Assembly: GCA_963810305.1 (NCBI GenBank)
Contig: CAWEMY010000007.1
Coordinates: 248,001 to 312,000 of the forward strand
DNA length: 64,000 nucleotides
Reading direction: 5' to 3'
Source of the DNA: JACDCA01 sp963810305
Lineage (GTDB): Bacteria > Acidobacteriota > Vicinamibacteria > Vicinamibacterales > 2-12-FULL-66-21
The notes beneath the pieces are model-generated. The model did no database searches. It saw only the letters and a list, made by a program, of their open reading frames with translations, and was not told the origin of the DNA. The position numbers and the translations under genes were made by a program. Numbering within the stretch: position 1 is the first letter of the stretch; the number at the start of each line of letters is the position of its first letter. This document shows positions 61,282 to 64,000 of this stretch, one piece after another.

Positions 61282-62261
61282 CGCCGTTTGCGAGCGCGGC
61301 GGGCGACGGTAATCAGGTCGGCGAACAGTGCGTACGCCGTCTGTGTCAGATCGCCCGACAACTGGCACACGGCGATGCGATCGAGGAGGTCGGTCTGCAG
61401 GATGAGCGCGTTTGCGCCTCCGTCGAGCCCGCCCAGCAGATGGGTCGTCGGGAGCTCGCGCAGCTCGACCCGGGCGCTGATCGTCCCGCCGGTCGCGCGC
61501 CGTGCCGACGCGACGAGCTTCATGCGATTCCCACGCTGATGGGCGGCGTGAACGGCCGCTTGATCCGCTTCGCTGATGCCGGTCCGATGCACATCGTGGG
61601 GCGTCATCCCCGCGTCCATCAGGACGTTGGCGAGGGCCGCGGTCTTCACCGCGGCGTCCCAGCCGTCGACATCCAGCGACGGATCGGCTTCCGTAATGCC
61701 GTCCGCGTGCATCTGTGCCAGTGCCGCATCGAACGCCACACCGCGTTCCAGGGACGTCAGGATGTGGTTGGTCGTCGTATTGATCACCCCTTCGAATCCG
61801 GCGATCTTCACGGCGGGAAGATTCTCCCGGACCATGGAAAAGACGGGAACGCCGTCCATGACCGCGCCTTCGAACAGAAAAGTCACGCCGGCTCTAGTCG
61901 CAGCATCACGCAGCGTCTGGTAGGCAAACGCTACCGGTCCTTTGTTCGCCGTCACAACGTGACAGCCCTCCTCGATGGCGGTTCGGATATGCGAAATCGC
62001 CGGTTCGCCGTCGACCACGTTGAGCGTCGTGACCTCGATCACGACCCTGAGGTCCGCCTTGGACTCGGCAACGTAGCGGATTGCCGCGAACGCGTCCTCA
62101 CACGGCTGTCCGCCGGCCATGCACCCATGGCGTGTGGCAGTCGCCACGATGTCGCAGCTCAAGCCGTAGTCGCGTGCAAGGACCTCGCGCTGTTCGTCGA
62201 GCATCCGCTCGAAGCGTCTGGCGACGTTGCCGTAGCCGATCAGCGCTATGTGAGCGCGCAT
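61278..62261 (-). CDS. Homoserine dehydrogenase-like protein
   Basis: 327 aa. Rossmann N-terminus RAHIALIGYGNVARRFERML, cofactor/substrate region CHVVTANKGPVAFAYQTL, and the homoserine dehydrogenase signature DGITEADPSLDVDGWDAAVK. It lacks the C-terminal ACT domain of feedback-regulated forms. Could act on aspartate semialdehyde or a related 3-oxo-acid; pairing with a CoA transferase suggests a catabolic variant. Divergent from the SIMPL gene. Confidence 0.85.
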   Translation of the reverse strand: MRAHIALIGYGNVARRFERMLDEQREVLARDYGLSCDIVATATRHGCMAGGQPCEDAFAAIRYVAESKADLRVVIEVTTLNVVDGEPAISHIRTAIEEGCHVVTANKGPVAFAYQTLRDAATRAGVTFLFEGAVMDGVPVFSMVRENLPAVKIAGFEGVINTTTNHILTSLERGVAFDAALAQMHADGITEADPSLDVDGWDAAVKTAALANVLMDAGMTPHDVHRTGISEADQAAVHAAHQRGNRMKLVASARRATGGTISARVELRELPTTHLLGGLDGGANALILQTDLLDRIAVCQLSGDLTQTAYALFADLITVARRARKRR

Positions 62262-62297
62262 CGCGCGAAAGTGTACCCTATTGATCTGGAGGTAGTT

Positions 62298-63002
62298 GTG
62301 CGACCAGCAGCTGTCATCGCGCTCTCGGTTCTGCTCCTCGGCGCACCCGCGACGGCGCAGGAGGCCAAATTCGATTTTCCGGTGGTGGTGACCTCCGGTG
62401 AAGCGGAGGTCAAGAGGGCCGCCGACCGGGCCTGGGTCACGATCAACGCGGAGTCGCGTGCGCGCGACCCGAAGGAGGCGCAGCGCGCCAACGTCGAAGC
62501 CATGAACGCGGTGATGCAGAAGCTGCGCAGCCTGTCGCTTGGCAGCGATGCAGTCCGCACGACATCGGTGGAGCTGCACCCTGAGTTCGATTACGCAAAC
62601 GGACGGCAGACGCTGCGCGGCTACGTCGCCCGCAATACGATCGAAGTGCGCGTCGATGAAATCAGCCGGGCCGGCGAGGTGATTTCCGCAACGGTCGGAT
62701 CAGGCGCCACGTCGATCGGCGGTCTTCGGTTCGATATCAAGGACCGCGCCGAGGCGGAGCGCGAAGCGCTGCGAATCGCCGTTCAGAACGCCCGTGCGCG
62801 CGCCGAAGCGGCCGCGAGCGGGGCCGGAATGCGGATCGACAGGATCGTCCGCATCCAGGACCATCCCACATCGATGCCGGAGCCGAGACCGATGATGATG
62901 GAGCGCACCATGGCGGCGCAGGCGCCGGTGCAGGATACGCCGGTCACCCCCGGCAATCTCACGATCCGGGCGATGGTGACCGTGACCGCTGCGCTCAAAT
63001 GA
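62298..63002 (+). CDS. SIMPL/DUF541-domain secreted protein
   Basis: 234 aa from GTG 62298 with a CTGGAGGTAG site. Signal peptide (VIALSVLLLGAPATAQEAKF), then the SIMPL fold: VVTSGEAEVKRAADRAWVTI, LRSLSLGSDAVRTTSVELHP, YVARNTIEVRVDEISRAGEV. Homologs include YggE/BP26 (oligomeric ring, oxidative-stress linked) and a TonB-region. Tail-to-tail with rmuC, overlapping by 8 bp. Confidence 0.85.
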   Translation: MRPAAVIALSVLLLGAPATAQEAKFDFPVVVTSGEAEVKRAADRAWVTINAESRARDPKEAQRANVEAMNAVMQKLRSLSLGSDAVRTTSVELHPEFDYANGRQTLRGYVARNTIEVRVDEISRAGEVISATVGSGATSIGGLRFDIKDRAEAEREALRIAVQNARARAEAAASGAGMRIDRIVRIQDHPTSMPEPRPMMMERTMAAQAPVQDTPVTPGNLTIRAMVTVTAALK

Positions 63003-64000
63003 CTGGAGTGCCCCGCGTGAAATCGCGCGGGGCTGGGTCCGTCGCGTCCAGTTGGGCGTAGTCCAGCCCTTTAGGGCTGCCCGGGTCCGGGGCGTCGTCG
63101 AACAATCCCACCAATTCCGCGGCGCCGAGAAGCCGCGGCGTCTGATCGATCGGCTCGAGCTCGCGGAACTCTTCCGAGGCTGTCACCCCTTTGTCTTTGA
63201 GCCGCCGGGCGGTGACGAGCACGCGGCTCTCGAGCGTGCCGATCGCACCGTTGTAGGCCTGAACTGCTTTGGCCAGGCTGCGGCCGACGTTCTCGAAGTG
63301 CTCGGCGAGCTTCGCGATGCGGTCGTAAAGATTGCGGCCGAGATCGCTGATCTCCTGAGCGTTCTTCGCCACGGTGTCCTGCTGCCATCCGTAGGCGATC
63401 GCTTTCAGCAACGCAATCAAGGACAGCGGGCTGGCCAGCATGATCCCTTTGCCCATGCTGAACTCGAGCAGCGCCGGATCGTGCTGCATGGCCGAGGAGA
63501 GCAGCGCCTCGCCAGGTACGAACATCACGACGATGTCGGGTGCCGGCTGGAAGTGGGCCCAGTAGTTCTTGCCGGCGAGCCGATTGACGTGTTCCTTCAG
63601 TTGCCGCGCGTGGTCCTTCAGTTTCGCGACGCGAAGATGTTCCTCGTCCCCCTCCATCGCGTCGAGGTATGCCGCGAGCGGCACTTTCGCGTCCACGACC
63701 ACGTTCTTGCCGCCGGGAAGTTTGATGATCACATCGGGGCTCAAGCGCCCTTCCTCGGTCTGCGTCGACTCTTTGAAATCGAAATGGATGGTTTCCAGAA
63801 GGCCGGCGCTCTCGAGAATGCGCCGGAGCTGGATTTCTCCCCATTGGCCGCGAGTGTTCGGCGAGCGGAGTGCCCGCGCCAGCTTCGTCGTCTCGGAGTG
63901 CAGGACCTGTTGGGACTGCGACAGGGACCGGAGCTGTTCTGACAACTGCGCCTGCGAGCTCGCGCGACCGCGCTCGACTTCGTTCAATTTGGTGTCGACG
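62995..64000 (-). CDS. rmuC: DNA recombination protein RmuC (5' end cut by window edge)
   Basis: RmuC-family C-terminal nuclease-like domain: RGQWGEIQLRRILESAGLLE, FDFKESTQTEEGRLSPDVII, GGKNVVVDAKVPLAAYLDAM, IVVMFVPGEALLSSAMQHDP, the family hallmarks; a coiled-coil precedes it. RmuC limits DNA inversions at inverted repeats. The last 23 residues (SPKGLDYAQLDATDPAPRDF...) come from a CAGCCCTAAAGGGCTG element inserted at the 3' end, so the native C-terminus was probably near 63090. The frame is open to the window edge. Confidence 0.9.
   Translation of the reverse strand, partial: VDTKLNEVERGRASSQAQLSEQLRSLSQSQQVLHSETTKLARALRSPNTRGQWGEIQLRRILESAGLLETIHFDFKESTQTEEGRLSPDVIIKLPGGKNVVVDAKVPLAAYLDAMEGDEEHLRVAKLKDHARQLKEHVNRLAGKNYWAHFQPAPDIVVMFVPGEALLSSAMQHDPALLEFSMGKGIMLASPLSLIALLKAIAYGWQQDTVAKNAQEISDLGRNLYDRIAKLAEHFENVGRSLAKAVQAYNGAIGTLESRVLVTARRLKDKGVTASEEFRELEPIDQTPRLLGAAELVGLFDDAPDPGSPKGLDYAQLDATDPAPRDFTRGTPVI
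63058..63080. repeat. CAGCCCTAAAGGGCTG element, one copy inside rmuC
   Basis: CAGCCCTTTAGGGCTG (63064-63079) preceded by GTAGTC, the conserved outer end of the family. It lies within the 3' end of rmuC and is translated as GSPKGLDY. Confidence 0.8.

Noticed and set aside
61440..62297. Upstream extension of the SIMPL reading frame
   Set aside because: It is antisense to the homoserine dehydrogenase-like gene; signal peptide and RBS place the start at 62298.
1..64000. tRNA, rRNA or transposase genes
   Set aside because: Scanned both strands by eye; no T-loop/CCA patterns, rRNA cores or DDE/Y1/serine recombinase motifs were found.

Overview
The window looks like chromosomal DNA from an uncultured, high-GC, aerobic acidobacterium, probably of the Vicinamibacteria type. 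This rests on recognised families rather than a marker gene: a PadR regulator next to an ADOP/MacB-like duplicated permease, a VWFA-related protein of the kind expanded in Acidobacteria, many Sec-secreted peptidases, and high GC at third codon positions. I see no rRNA or tRNA gene, no CRISPR array, no prophage and no insertion sequence with a transposase.

Layout. 0-7 kb: LytS/LytTR two-component pair (first gene cut by the window edge), membrane proteins, an aldo/keto reductase with a divergent AraC regulator, and a META-domain protein. 7-12 kb: PadR-ADOP operon, a VapBC-like toxin-antitoxin pair with an operator candidate, and a serine/threonine kinase relic. 12-20 kb: CHASE2-adenylate cyclase, M48 peptidase, MscS channel with cyclic-nucleotide domain, and secreted and TPR proteins. 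20-27 kb: AT-hook protein, divergent ornithine-cyclodeaminase-like and proline-racemase-like genes, a 256-bp inverted-repeat element, gamma-glutamyltransferase, and an aldehyde:ferredoxin oxidoreductase coupled to a MoaD-like carrier. 27-37 kb: VWFA protein, SGNH hydrolase, M19 dipeptidase, FTR1 iron permease, OsmC, DUF1624 membrane protein, an apparent PxpA-MFS fusion, an orphan DGQHR/DndB-like gene, and M20 peptidase. 37-50 kb: LolA-like protein, S41 peptidase, an RGG-tailed protein, acetamidase, FabI, a ferredoxin-reductase-like flavoprotein, an HD-GYP/GAF/GGDEF protein, subtilase, and a sigma54 activator. 50-64 kb: deoxyhypusine-synthase-like enzyme, DUF5615, NagA, DUF4097 protein, QueC/QueD, a DtxR-regulated multicopper oxidase/ZIP/cupredoxin cluster, UbiE/MenG, CoA transferase, homoserine dehydrogenase, SIMPL protein, and RmuC (cut by the edge).

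Two properties cut across the window. First, about a dozen genes carry apparent one-base frameshifts while both halves stay well conserved. This suggests indel errors in the assembly more than mass decay, and it may also create the apparent gene fusions. Second, several families of short repeats occupy spacers and sometimes enter genes: a 16-bp CAGCCCTAAAGGGCTG element with a polar end (nine copies, four loci), a GTAGGGGC-type 28-bp palindrome, a TTCGACTTCGCTCAGG-type element, and tandem arrays of 7-10-bp words. Copies inside a histidine kinase, a UbiE/MenG methyltransferase and the 3' end of rmuC are translated.

The most system-like cluster is DtxR / two-domain multicopper oxidase / ZIP permease / cupredoxin (54.5-58.8 kb), with a perfect AT-rich palindrome in the divergent promoter. 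It resembles oxidase-assisted metal uptake with a ZIP carrier in place of FTR1. The DGQHR orphan with a neighbouring terminator-bounded small transcript, the QueC/QueD head-to-head start-codon overlap, and the tungsto-enzyme/MoaD pair are also worth following.
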